Assembly (NCBI GenBank): GCA_002197995.1 | Contig: NGZR01000002.1 | Coordinates: forward strand, 2,852,001 to 2,916,000 | Origin: Gaeumannomyces sp. JS-464 | Taxonomy: Eukaryota > Ascomycota > Sordariomycetes > Magnaporthales > Magnaporthaceae | Length of the DNA stretch: 64,000 bases | Reading direction: 5' to 3' | Shown: in pieces, positions 32,075-43,189 of the stretch | How the letters are laid out: the number at the start of each line of letters is the position of its first letter | How positions within the stretch are numbered: position 1 is the stretch's first letter | The notes under the pieces: model-generated | The model's database searches: none | What the model saw: only the letters and a program-made list of their open reading frames with translations | What the model was told of the DNA's origin: nothing | Position numbers and translations under genes: made by a program

Positions 32075-34168
32075 GTCTGCATCGGGCAGCCTTGGGCAAG
32101 CGACGCGGTTTTGCCCACCAAACCTATCCAAGATGGCTTCTCTTGATGCCGAGGAGGAGGGGGCGTGAGGAGCTGAGATGCCTCGCCAGGACAGGAAAGT
32201 CTCCGGTGACAAGAACCGAATAGCAGCAGCAGCAGGGGCCGGAGCAGTCACAGTGAGGCTCCTTCGGCGAAGATGGAGTCGTGAATAAGCAGCTCGGCTC
32301 GGCAGGGATGGCCCAGAGGCACAGACAGCTCCGAAAAGCTTCTCGACGAGCTAGCAGGGCAGGCTGGGGCAGACTGGATGCGGCCACCTGCAGCCCTGGG
32401 CGCTTAGGGAGAGGTGCTCGACGCTTCCCTGGCCCGTGATTTGCTCAGGTGCAATCCAGCCTAGCCAAGCTGGGTAGGGAAGCCAGGACCCTGCCTCTCC
32501 TGTGCTATCGTGCAGGAAGGATGGAGTGTGCTGGCGTCGTCGTGTCGCGTCGTCGAGGGCCGAGTGTCGATGGCGACAGCGGGTGTGGGTGGAGTCCCTG
32601 GCGGCTTCTCGATTTTGCGTTCCTCCTGGTGGGAGGGATCGAGGTTGTTGTTTTGTGAAGTTCGAGCTGCGCCAATCGAGCTTGGCTGGCGGTGGACACG
32701 CGCGCTTAATTCCAGGCCACACCCGATCCGGCCCACCTGTCGCCCATGACCCCTGCTGATTTGGCGAGAAACGGAATGGCTGGCCCACACAGTCCCTGGG
32801 CTTTATTGGCTGACTGTCCTGGCGCCACCTCGACGACCCCCCTCCTTGTCGGTCGTCGATGCCAACCGACCTGGACTCGCAGCAGAGAAGTCGATCTGCA
32901 AATGCCTCGCGATAGAAACCCAACGCCCACGAGCAGACGTTGCATTTCCAAGGCCCTCCTTCCAGGTTCCGGCCTCGCTGCACGTTCCGTCTCCACAGCC
33001 TGGAAGCGGCCCCCGGTCAGCCACGGGGCAAATATTCCACACCAAGACCACCTGACTGCTCTTGGCCATGGACAACTCCCTCTCTCGCAGCCACCGCAGG
33101 CTCGCCGCCAGAGTCACTGCCAATACGTAGCGCGATGCACACCCCCTTCCATCGACGCAACACTACAGAGGTCGCTCTCGCCGCTAGGCCTACCCTCCCA
33201 CCCTTCGGATGCCATGCCTCCCTCACATCTCGGACTTGGACCAAGGCCCCATCTTCCGACCTGCCCGCCATCGCTTCTTTGCCGCATCTTAAGCGCGCAG
33301 AGTGGCGGCACTTGCTAGCACAGGCCTGCAGCGCTGGTCGGGCAGCAGTATTCGAAAGAGCCGGGGACGGGGTGTGCATCTCATCATGCCCAAGGAGCGA
33401 GCCGCACCCCGATCTCCAGGGCGAAGGATGAGATATCGATGCCATGGGCTGAACTCGTGCGTGTTGGGCCGGCAGCCTGCCGCTCTCTGCTCTCCTTTCG
33501 GGGCAGTTCCCCAGGCCCCGAGACACTGCCATGCCGGCACGGAGCTGCCTCTTTACGCACCGTAGGATCCCAATTGGAGGTTGTAAGCGCGCACTCGGAC
33601 GCCTCGCCCAGTCACCAGCATGGACACAAGTCCCCCGCATCCTCGCAGGGCCAATGTCCGCACTAGGAGGCACCAACGCACATGAGGGATGGCCAACGCG
33701 TTCGATAGCGCAGCTGCGGCCACGGGACAAGGCAGCCCGTCGAGACGGATGGCCATTGGCGAATTTCCCACCCCTTACCGCCGTGCCAGCCCCGGGGCGT
33801 GTGTGCGCGGGATGAGATTCTTGTCCCGGCTTGTGCAGATTGCCGCAACAAGCATTGGCCCGACGCCGTCGTCGTCGACGACAGGGTTTAGGGCCATCTG
33901 TCAGGTCCCAACAACAAGATCATCCCGGGCTCCTAAAAGCGGTCAGACTTGCGGCGTGTTGGTAATGTCGGTGACTCTGGCGGTCCTGTGGGAGAGCAAA
34001 CTGTTAGCAGCACGTCGACGAATGGCAATAGAGGCTCGCTGCCAACGGCAGGCCATTGACCTGGTCGACGGCCACCGCAAAGACCACCTCAACGGCCGTA
34101 AACCACCAACACTAACCAGAGGCCGGCCGTGGCTCTCGCCAAGCACCGGAAAGTGTATTCCGAGCTGG

Positions 34169-34169
<1 letters not shown>

Positions 34170-34207
<38 letters not shown>
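34170..34207. repeat. (CTG)n trinucleotide repeat
   Basis: About 12 uninterrupted CTG/CAG units in non-coding sequence. Confidence 0.9.
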
Positions 34208-34208
<1 letters not shown>

Positions 34209-37200
34209 GCAAACGCGCACCCATGACAGACCCTGCTGCCGCACACCTGCGATGCTGTCATCGCATCGCACACACCACAAGCTGCCGCCAGCATGCAAGG
34301 GTCGGCGTGCCAATGCAGCATTGGCGCCGGTTGGTCGACGGCCATTGGCGAGCGCGCCGACAGCCGTCATATGGGGCCAGTCACGCACGCCTGTGGTGGA
34401 GTTGCCACCGCGGAGCCTAGACAGCCCTTCTTTCCAGAAGCGGCCCTGTCGGCTTTCAGGGACGGCTGTCTCCCTCTCTGGGTCCTCGTGTGTGGGGGGG
34501 TGTGGCTAATAGCTGGCTGGCTACTTGGGATCGTGCCCTTTCGCATCTCTGCCCCGAAAGAGACAGCAAATACCTAGACCATGTGCCGAGCCGGCCTCCG
34601 TTTTTGTCGGCTGCTGGAACGGTGGGCGGGACAGCAGATGGCCCTACCATGACATGAGCAGCAGCACCACCAGGAGGCATTAGCCGGCGGCTAGACCTTC
34701 CCTTTGCATCCTCTGTCGGTGACAGTATATCTTTCTGGCTTCCCAGGCCGGTCGAGGTTCTCTACCGCGGGCCGAGCCAGCGGGATTCCTCGGGGCCTTC
34801 GAGGCCGACCAGCGCCTCGTTGTGAGCTACCAGACGGCCTCGCCGCCACTAAACAGTCATTCAGGCCTGTCACTTCTCAGCAAGATCATGCCTAGGAGAA
34901 GCAGGCGGCCGTCTGGGCTGGTGGCACAGGATCGAAATGAGGTGATCGGCTTGGTCACCGAACCCCGCCGGCACTAGGGGTAAAAACAGGCAGGAGGAAA
35001 AAGAGGGGGGGAAGCGGTATACTGACACGCGCGCAGCCGCCGTTTCGAATGCGACATTATTTGTCAAGAACGCGGGCTTTGGTGGCGTGCGAGTGGGTGT
35101 GCGCTCCCACGGCGGCACAGCTTTTCTGTCGGAGTCTTGTCCGCGCCCGGCTTTGAGGGAGGAGCGAGCCAGTCCGCCTCCCTAGGACTGGGCGGGAAGG
35201 ATGGTGCGGGTTCCACACACTGCCGATAAGCCCCTATTCTCTGCTTTCTTCCCCCTCCTTATCCGGCGAGGATAATGGGTAGCCGTCAGGGGAGAACCTG
35301 GGGGCTCCATGTTGTGCGACCAACCCGGCGAGATGCCTTGTCTGGAGTCTTGAGGACGGGGCCTGAACTGGGCTTTGGGCTCTGACGTTGTCCCCTCCAC
35401 CTTTGTCCTGCCACCCCTATCCGTGTCCGGAAAAAGAGGGCCATGCTGTTCTCAGTGGCGAAGCCGTGTGCTCACTCACCCGCTCCCTGCCCGCTCTACC
35501 AAAAAAGGTGAAACGTGCTGGACAGCGCGCAATGCCCTAGTGTCCAAGAGGGCGGCCTATAGTCAGAGACTCCATGCCCTGCCACGGTGGCTATGGCATC
35601 TCGAAAGAGAGACTCCCGTGTGCTGCGAGGCCGGCACTGGTGCCTGTCTGGCGGGGGAGATTGCCGGGTAGGAGTGAGCCCGCCTGCGCCGTGGCTTAGG
35701 AGGGAGGGCCAAGACCCAGTGTGCTGCTGGCCTATGATGCACGAGATACGCCCCTCCCCATGATCAACGAAAGCAACAAAAATAGAAACTGTGCAGGGCA
35801 GGTAGCAGAGCTGCTGCTCACGATCAACCTCGCCGCCGTTGTAGGACGGCGTCCAGTGGATAGAGCGTGCAGACTCCACACCTGCACACGCCGCTGTCCG
35901 CTTTGCACAGCTTTTTTTCTTTCGCGCTGGGGCGGCAGGAGGGGTGTAGAGGTGATGTAGCGGTGACAAAAATACATGCCCATCAGCCTGACGAGGTCCC
36001 CGTCCAGCGATGGGGCAGGTAGCTACCCACCACCTGCCTACTTACGTACCTACCCAAGTACGAGGGCTGACTAGGACTGGACAGAGAAGGCAGCCTCTGG
36101 AGGTCCGTAGCCCAGCCGCACCACGGAGCTGACGCCTGGCGTTAGGCTGGTGCAACAGATGCGTTGGCCAGCACCCAAAAATGGATCTTCTTCTTTCTCT
36201 CTCTCCCTCTCTTTGTCTGACGATATGGTGAAGACAAGGTGCTTACTGGGGCGGACCAGGCTGTCGTTGCCCCCGGTGGCTTGCCTTGCCCGCCCCCGTG
36301 AGCCGAGCCCGTCGGACTCTGCCATCTCACCAAAGGCTGCAGTGCCGTCGGCCGTCATATGCAAGGGGATGGACGTACATCCATGTACTCGGGTTGCCGC
36401 GCCCGCATACGCTGTAGTAACCGTGGCGGAATCACAGGCCGATATGTGTTTATACCAAGTACTGTCTTTGAAACTAACACAGCGAAAGAAAGCAGCTGCT
36501 TTGATGCCCAATAAGCCGTAGCCAGGAATAGTAGAGCTTGGATCTCGGCGTTGTGCATGTTCCATATGGACAGGCCGACCCCAGCATCAGCCACAGCCCC
36601 AAAATCAGATGCATTGCCCTTCCCATTAAGGACCATCATCATCGCCCGTTCGTGGCCGTCTGCAAAAGCAGCAGTAGCAGCGGCAAGTCAACCAAACTAC
36701 CGCGCCCCGACTTGTACCCGGAAGCGGTGGCATCGTGCAGCAACGTCATCAGGCCGTGCACCCAACTGGTGGGGAGCGCCAAGATACAAAGGATTCTGCG
36801 GGAGGATGGGATCAAATCATGAGATTTCTATATAGCAATCTAGGGTTTCTGGGTCGCTAGGACAGCAGCCGGCCCGCCGCTAGAGCACCTGGTCGAGACG
36901 TCTCCCGCTCCATGGTTTCCCGCACCGTTATAGCGCGCTTGTCGCCCAAGCCAGCACGCGCGTGACATTGGGGCGTAGGACTGTACTGCGGCTGCTACGG
37001 GTTGCTTTTTTTTTTTTTTTTTTGTAAGGGCCCGCGCCAGCCAGGGGGGAATGGCGGGATGGAAGTGGCTGGAGGGGCCGAGCGGGCAGCACGCTCAGTG
37101 CGTTTGCCTTGCGTGCGTGCGTGCGTTCGTGCGTGCTTTGCCGGGCCTTGCGGGACCTGGAAGGCTGATGATGGCTGAATCTTGACTTGCCCGATGATGG

Positions 37201-37269
37201 CACAGGGCTAATTTAGTGTGATGTGATGGCAAAAAACAAAATAAACACAGTTGAAATAATAGCGCAGCA

Positions 37270-37297
37270 AAATAATAATAATAATAATAATAATAAT
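37270..37297. repeat. (AAT)n trinucleotide repeat
   Basis: About nine AAT/ATA units, just before an A18 run and the 21-bp tandem array. Confidence 0.9.
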
Positions 37298-37344
37298 GCA
37301 GGTGCATTGTCAGCAAAAAAAAAAAAAAAAAAGCATTAGGCACC

Positions 37345-37463
37345 AAAATCGCAAGGGTACCTAATAAAATAGCAAGGGTACCTAATAAAATAGCAAGGGT
37401 ACCTAATAAAATAGCAAGGGTACCTAATAAAATAGCAAGGGTACCTAATAAAATAGCAAGGGA
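37345..37463. repeat. 21-bp tandem repeat, about 5.5 copies
   Basis: The unit AAAATAGCAAGGGTACCTAA(T) repeats five times almost without change; the first copy has ATCGC for ATAGC and the last copy is truncated at GCAAGGGACC. Each full unit has a GGTACC palindrome. Because the period is a multiple of three, one minus-strand frame stays open and spells TLAILLG repeatedly, but nothing suggests that it is translated. Confidence 0.95.
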
Positions 37464-38140
37464 CCAAAGCTGAGCGGCACGAGCCACCACCACACCACTG
37501 CAGTGCTGCAGAACTTGAAACACCATGCCACCCACACACACGCCTTTTTTGCACTTGTGATTTGCTGCTTTGCTTCTCCTCGCTCTCCGCGGGGCGGGCT
37601 CCTGATTGGCCGGCTCGTCTACCTCCCAGAAAGAGGGTTGCACCCCGGGTGAGGCTGGGGTGACTGGAGGCTGGAACGGGTGTGGTAGTAAGATCTGCAG
37701 CCAAACCCTAGGCCAGTTAAGCCACTGCACTCCTTCCCGTGCGCCAAGTCACGCTACGGCTTTTGAGTTCTCTCGAAGCTGATTGAGGCCTTTGCGGCCT
37801 GTAGTAGCTTGTGAATGAAAACGAAAAAGTAAGAAGAAAAAAAAAAGAGGCCAACGAAGCGGAGGCCAGAGAGAAAATAGAAACAAACGTTGGCGACTTC
37901 AGAGACCTAAATTAGGCCCGCCAGCCAACACGCGACAAAAAAGACACAGCATATCAGATCAGCCTACCCAGCCCGTGCGGGTTTAAGGCAGGTCGCCCCG
38001 TCACGACGAGATTGCCCCAAGACCCAAAAAAGGGGGGGGGGTGGTTGTGTGTGTCTGCTGCGGGAAACCGGGGGGCGGGGAATTGCATGCATAGCACCTG
38101 ATGGCTGCCAATTGCCGTGACGATTCGAATGCTGCCCGTG

Positions 38141-38141
<1 letters not shown>

Positions 38142-38173
<32 letters not shown>
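38142..38173. repeat. (TGC)n trinucleotide repeat
   Basis: About ten TGC/CTG units in non-coding sequence, the second such run in this intergenic region. Confidence 0.9.
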
Positions 38174-40737
38174 AAGGGCACTTTTGCGCGCGCCGGGCTG
38201 CGCGGGACTTTGCTACAAGACCCGCGCTAGCTCAACACCAAGTGCTTACCCATTTTGTCGGCTTGTCAGCCACCAAAAAAGTTGACCTATCCACATTTCT
38301 AGAAATAACTTCGTATCAGGATGCTTTGTGGTTGTGCTGGGGTAGGCTACAAAGATGCTCAAAGCACGACGAATTACTTTCATTGAACCTTCCCAGTCCG
38401 TCTGGGATACGCAGGCCACATCGACGCAGTCAGTGCGGGGCCGTCGACGTCGTTGATTCAAACATCATGAGCTTACCTAATCCAAGCATTCTGCCTGTTG
38501 GTCCGTCGGGATGTCAAATGCTCGAGATGTACTGGCTCTGCGACAGCCTTCATGCAGCCCCAAAAAAACCCACTGGTTCGGTCGGCGTATGTACGCGGCA
38601 GGGCCTTGGCTTCATCAGTGGCCATGACGTGCCCCAGCCAGGCGGCCGGGCTCGTTCTTTTTTCGGCCTCCAAACCCGGGCCCTAGCCCGGCAGTGTTTT
38701 CTTCAGCCGCGAATAAGGCGTTTTTTTTTTTTTTTCCTTTCTTTCTTTTTCTGTCCTGTTCTTCATCATCCACCCACCCAAGCAGATAGATCTCAGCCGT
38801 TGGGCTGCCCCGGGTCCCGTTTCCTATTCGTCCCTCTTCTGGGGGAGGGACACGTCGATCATGGACGTCCCACCCCGCCGATTTGACGCGGCGCAGCACG
38901 AACGACGGGAAGATCTCCCTTCTGGTGGCTCCGGCCGGCTTCTTGCTGCTTGTTGTCAAAATTATCGTCCACTAGGATACCACACACCCCCGGACGAGAG
39001 TCAGTCAGTCCCGTCAGCCGTAGTAAAAAAGCAAACCCCCGAAAAAAAAAACAGTCCGGGGGTTGCGATGTCGTGTCTTGTGCCCGCCCATCGTCGTCAC
39101 GCACAACCCTCGCACAGCCACAGCCGCGATTAGGTTGGGTAGGTACCCCCAGGTAGTGCTAATCAAGGCTGCTCGGGTAGATGTGCCCGACCAGGAAAGC
39201 AAATCGTGCCGCCGGGAGCAATCAACCGCCCGTCGGTGGCCGGGACCGGTGTCTTTTCCATCTCCGGGAGCCTGGAGGTCTGGACCGCCTGGTTCGTTCT
39301 GCTGCTGCTGCTGCCGGGATGTTTTCTCGTCAAAACCAAAATCATCATCTAAACAAAGAGACAAAAATTGGAAGCCCACGCCCAAAGGGGATAAGGGACA
39401 GATAGATAGGTACCACAGAAAAAAAGAAACCCACCCAAGATTTGATGTCACCACGTGTGGAGAAGCGTCCGAAATTCCACGCGTCTCCACTCTAGCTTAG
39501 TGCTCGTGCTAGCTAGGTAGCTAGGCCCAGTTTCTATTTTTGTCGCGCCCGGGGGGGCTGTGTGCCAGGGGGGACCTTGCTATTGGGACCATCTTCTTTC
39601 CGCTCGTGGGCGGTGTGTGGTGCGTGGTGGTCCCGCCTGCTGCCCAAACCGGCCTAGACGATTGATGCGCCAAGCCCAAAAGCGCAAGGCACCTGGAGAA
39701 CAGCACCTTTGGTGACAATGGTTTGTCCCAAGATTTTTTCTCTCTCCTTTTTTTTTTTTTTTTTTTTTCTCGCCTCTTCTCCATCTCATGTCGTTTCGTC
39801 TCGTTTTCCTCCGTTCGGCTCGTGCAAATCCCCCATGACCCAGGGCTACCCGGCCCAGACGGTGGAGACCACACGAGCCCAGCCCGAAGCCCCAAGCTTA
39901 GCAGGCAGGCAGAGTTGAGGAAAGGCAAGAGTGAGCGAGAGGAGAGGGGGCGTGTCGATGGGGACGGACGACCAAGGGTCCCTTCCCCCCAGCCTCCACC
40001 ATCATCGTCAACTTCACGAAAACCAAAAGGTGTGTCCGTCCGTCCGTCTCGTCGCCGGAATCATGTGTGGCAGCTCGACCACCAGCCAGCCCGGCCCCAT
40101 CCGTCAAGGGTGGCCCTGCCCGGGGGAAACATATTCAATATTGCCCCGCCCGCCCATCGATGTAGATACGAAAGGGGGGAGATACGGCGGTATACATCAA
40201 AATCGCCTGAGCCTCGGTGTGTGAATGTGGCTGTTCCCCCAACTTACACCCCCTCCGCCGAGCGCTCCGGTCTCGCCGTGGGGACTGGACTGGACTCGTA
40301 AAAAAGAAATGCCAAACGTTACCTTTTTTTTTTCATCCGAACTTCCATCCGGGACATCAGCAGAGGGCGATGCACACAGCACAATCCGCTGTCGTCCCTC
40401 TGTTCGGACCCGCGGCCCGCGGCCTGAGATAGGTGTGTGTGCCGGAGCTAGAGCGTCCCACAACTGGAAACAAACAAACAAAAAAAGTACCAATGCACAT
40501 ACCATGTGCAAGGAAGGTACTTCAGTCCAGACGTCAGCTGGGCCAGAGCACAGTAAGGGGGCGGAGCCTTCTGGGCTCCCAGCCCATCAGAGTTCTGCCT
40601 TGGAAATGTTATGCACAGAGTAATACCGGCGGCTTGTGGCGCTTGCGCTTAGCAAGGCTCACGCTTCTGACGTCGAACAAACTCCGTTTATGCAAAGAAA
40701 AAAAAAGAAAAAAAGTTCAGACTGTTTTTGGCAAGTG

Positions 40738-40932
40738 ATGGCGCCAAGCGTCGTGGCACCTTGGACGGCCATCGTTGCTGTCTCTGCTGCTCTCGGATTG
40801 TGCGTGTCGGACTACCAGCAGCCGTGCATGGCGTACACACCCCAGTCCCTCCAGGCAGCCGTATATTTGCTCCCTGACTGGTTCAGAATATGGGCACGAA
40901 TATGCAGGGTTTCATTCGCGGTGACCCAGTAA
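40738..40932 (+). CDS. possible small secreted protein (64 aa), weak candidate
   Basis: ATG at 40738 opens a 64-codon frame beginning MAPSVVAPWTAIVAVSAALG, which looks like a signal peptide followed by LCVSDYQQPCMAY with two Cys, and a third Cys further on. It is isolated, with no known family, no intron and no independent support; upstream is an A-rich stretch. A chance frame is quite possible. Confidence 0.15.
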   Translation: MAPSVVAPWTAIVAVSAALGLCVSDYQQPCMAYTPQSLQAAVYLLPDWFRIWARICRVSFAVTQ

Positions 40933-41638
40933 TTTCTTTCCTTGCAAGTCTACCTGGAAAACGACAAAGGTTGGGAAATGCAAGCCAACGCAGGATAGAT
41001 CCAGTAGAGTATCCGAAAGCAGCTTGTGTAATTCTTCTTCTACAGTGGAAGAGAACAGGACTTGCTCAAATGTATCAACAGTTATCCAACCGGAAGCGAG
41101 AGCGGAGGATTATGAAGTCAATGATAAGGAAGAGAAGCGGAGAGAAGAGGACAGGAGAAGTGAAAATAGGAAGGCGCTTCAAAATGTCAAAAAGAATATG
41201 TACCGAACCTTCCCTTCTTTGGTATCAACCTCCCAGCAAAGAATAGCTAAACCCCTTTCCCTAGCGTCAGGATCTCTCTTTCGCGGGGAAAAGCGGGAAA
41301 AGAAGCAAGCCAAAAATCCAATCAAAAAGTACCAGGGGTAAAAAACGCCTCATATCCCGTCGTTCCTTGGGGACTTTCCACCCAAGGTTTCCAAGCCAAA
41401 AATTTTGAGCCGCGATGTGAAAATCGAAAAAAAAAAAAGCGGTGGGCCAAAATCGGTGCGTTTTCCACAGAACGCCCGCCTTAAAAGGGGTATGTGAAGT
41501 GGGTATAGGAATCGAATGGTGGCAAAAAAAAAAAAAAAAAATCGTCCAAGCTCTTTGGTATATCCGTTCTCTTTCTCTCGCTCTTTTTTATGTCTTTTTC
41601 GTATTTTTTTTTCCTTTTGTTGTCCGTCGGTACTTCCA

Positions 41639-43189
41639 TCATGTGCTGCGGCGCTGCTTGCACTTGTCGTGTTGGAGGTGTCCGTTCCTCGCCGTAGTCC
41701 TGGTGAACTCTGCGCCGCAGTTGGGGCAGACCGCCTTAGCCGCCTGGCCCGACTTCTCGCGTTGGTGCCTCAAAAGGTTGCTGAAGGTAGAGAACTGGCG
41801 TCCGTTGCATCCGTGCTCCCAGCATTGCGGCTTAGGCCGGCCGCCGACAACCCTCACGTTGCCGCTCGCCTCGTGGTGGCTGTGGGGCGGGGACGAAGCT
41901 GAAGAAGGCGCTGGCGGCACCATGGCCCCTGGGCCGCCACCTATGACGGGCATGGTCGAATACACCATGGTTTGCTGGTCGTGGGACATCGCGGTGCGGC
42001 TGTTGGAAAGAGTTAGCAGGCTGGCCTGTGAATAGTCGTCCTGAAGCTGAAAGGGGTCATCTAACCCGTATTGTGAAGGCAGACTTGGCGGTGTCGTTGT
42101 GTACGCGGCCTGGTACTCTCCGAGGTAGGAAGCGTGCGGCTGGTAGGGGGCCGAAAACAGGGGCTGGGTCTGCGGGTCCGTGGGAAGTGAGGTCGTATAC
42201 GTCGGCATGCTGTAAGACGAGGTAGAAGCCAGGGTCGTCGGCTCAGTCAGGAGAGATATCTGGGTCGGGCCGGTGGTGTAGACGGGAAGGTTCGAAGGCG
42301 AGGCCATGTCGGCCATGGCGACGGGCGGCGAGCCTCCATAGCTGCTGCCGGTTGCCCTCCGGATACGGACCGCCTTCTTGGTCTCGCGGCGGGCCTGGTC
42401 CCTCTGTCGCCTGAGTTCGCGCTGCTCTGCCGACATGTTCCCGCGGAGGGCTAGCCGTTACTGAACTGGGCCCGCTGGGAGGGGTAAGGCTGGCCTCAGA
42501 TCCATAGGAGCTGAGATCGTGACCAAGAAGACCGTTGTTGTTCCCAGAGTCGAGGACTGTCAAAGTAACTGTTAGCAAAACCCAGCTGGGCCGGTGGGCG
42601 ACTGCGGGGTCGGGAAACTTACCAGGCCAGCCGTAAGACGACCTGTTTCCCATGCTGAACACAGGGTCAAACTGTAATGTGGCGACGGCAACTGTCGAGG
42701 TTTGTTAGTAGCTGGCATGCGAGTCGAGTACACGCATTGTTGAACAAAAAAAGACTCACCTCATGTTGGCGGACTGCGGGGTCGGTATAGATGAAGAGCT
42801 GTCTGGAGTCGAGAGCAGTCCTCTACAGGATCTACCCTGAGTAGTGGTGGGTCTTGCGTTGGTGGTGTCGTCGTGTCGACGTTGAACCAGCCAGCGCTCA
42901 GAAGGTCCTCAGACAGCTGCGGAAAGGCTGAAGTCGTCGACTGGGACACCGCGTTTGGCACGAGGCTCTGTGGGCTGCCACCGGGTGTTGGTGTATGAAT
43001 GAGCGGGCTGTTAGTCCTCCGTGATAGCGTCGACAGGCTAGGCTCAAGCGAAGAACCAGGCGAAGACGCCACGAGCTGCAAGTCGTTGAAGAGGCTCTGG
43101 GTCGAAGACACGCCGCTGCTTGCTCGGGATCTAGGCGTGAGTGAGCGAGAGTCCTCGAAGGGGCTATCCGAAGAGTGGAGGGAATACAT
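41639..43189 (-). CDS. FlbC-like C2H2 zinc-finger developmental transcription factor
   Basis: The C terminus has [20 protein letters not shown], ...KSGQAAK..., then CPNCGAEF...[12 protein letters not shown], the two-finger arrangement of FlbC-type regulators of conidiation (nuclear, DNA-binding). Upstream are the conserved basic segment [20 protein letters not shown] and a Ser/Thr/Pro-rich N-terminal half. Exons: 43189-42760 ([13 protein letters not shown]), a middle exon ending at 42623 ([16 protein letters not shown]) and 42556-41639, with a 66-bp intron 42557-42622 and another of about 68-88 bp before the middle exon (acceptor at 42692-42694 or 42672-42674). The frame does not close near 42436-42445 (before MSAEQREL) and near 42815-42830, where an alternative frame reads [19 protein letters not shown]. 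The zinc-finger exon is certain; the 5' gene model and the exact orthology are less so. A very long 5' flank would fit a developmental regulator. Confidence 0.75.

Larger units (their letters stand above)
32075..41638. other. 9.6-kb gene-less 5' flank of APC2
   Basis: No recognisable gene. It contains CTG runs (34170-34207, 38142-38173), an AAT run (37270-37297), a 21-bp tandem repeat (37345-37463), T18 at 37006-37023, A18 at 37315-37332, T21 at 39748-39768, A18 at 41524-41541 and ACCTAGGT-type motifs (36017-36060, 39131-39156, 39508-39526). Open frames of 90-260 codons exist on both strands but overlap each other and have repeat-driven composition. One short candidate secreted peptide is listed separately (40738-40932). 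Confidence 0.6.

Noticed and set aside
32075..32251. Start of APC2 at 32251
   Set aside because: The codon there is GTG; the first in-frame ATG is at 32074 and yields a sensible N terminus.
36071..36642. Minus-strand frames of 95 and 164 codons with a hydrophobic stretch (IQALLFLATAYWASKQLLSF)
   Set aside because: Two overlapping frames of the same strand, no family resemblance, and no support beyond length.
37345..37463. CRISPR-like array
   Set aside because: Units are directly contiguous with no unique spacers; this is a minisatellite in a eukaryotic genome.
38101..38886. 261-codon plus-strand frame with poly-Ala
   Set aside because: The Ala run is the translation of a trinucleotide repeat and a later Phe run of a T tract; no conserved part.
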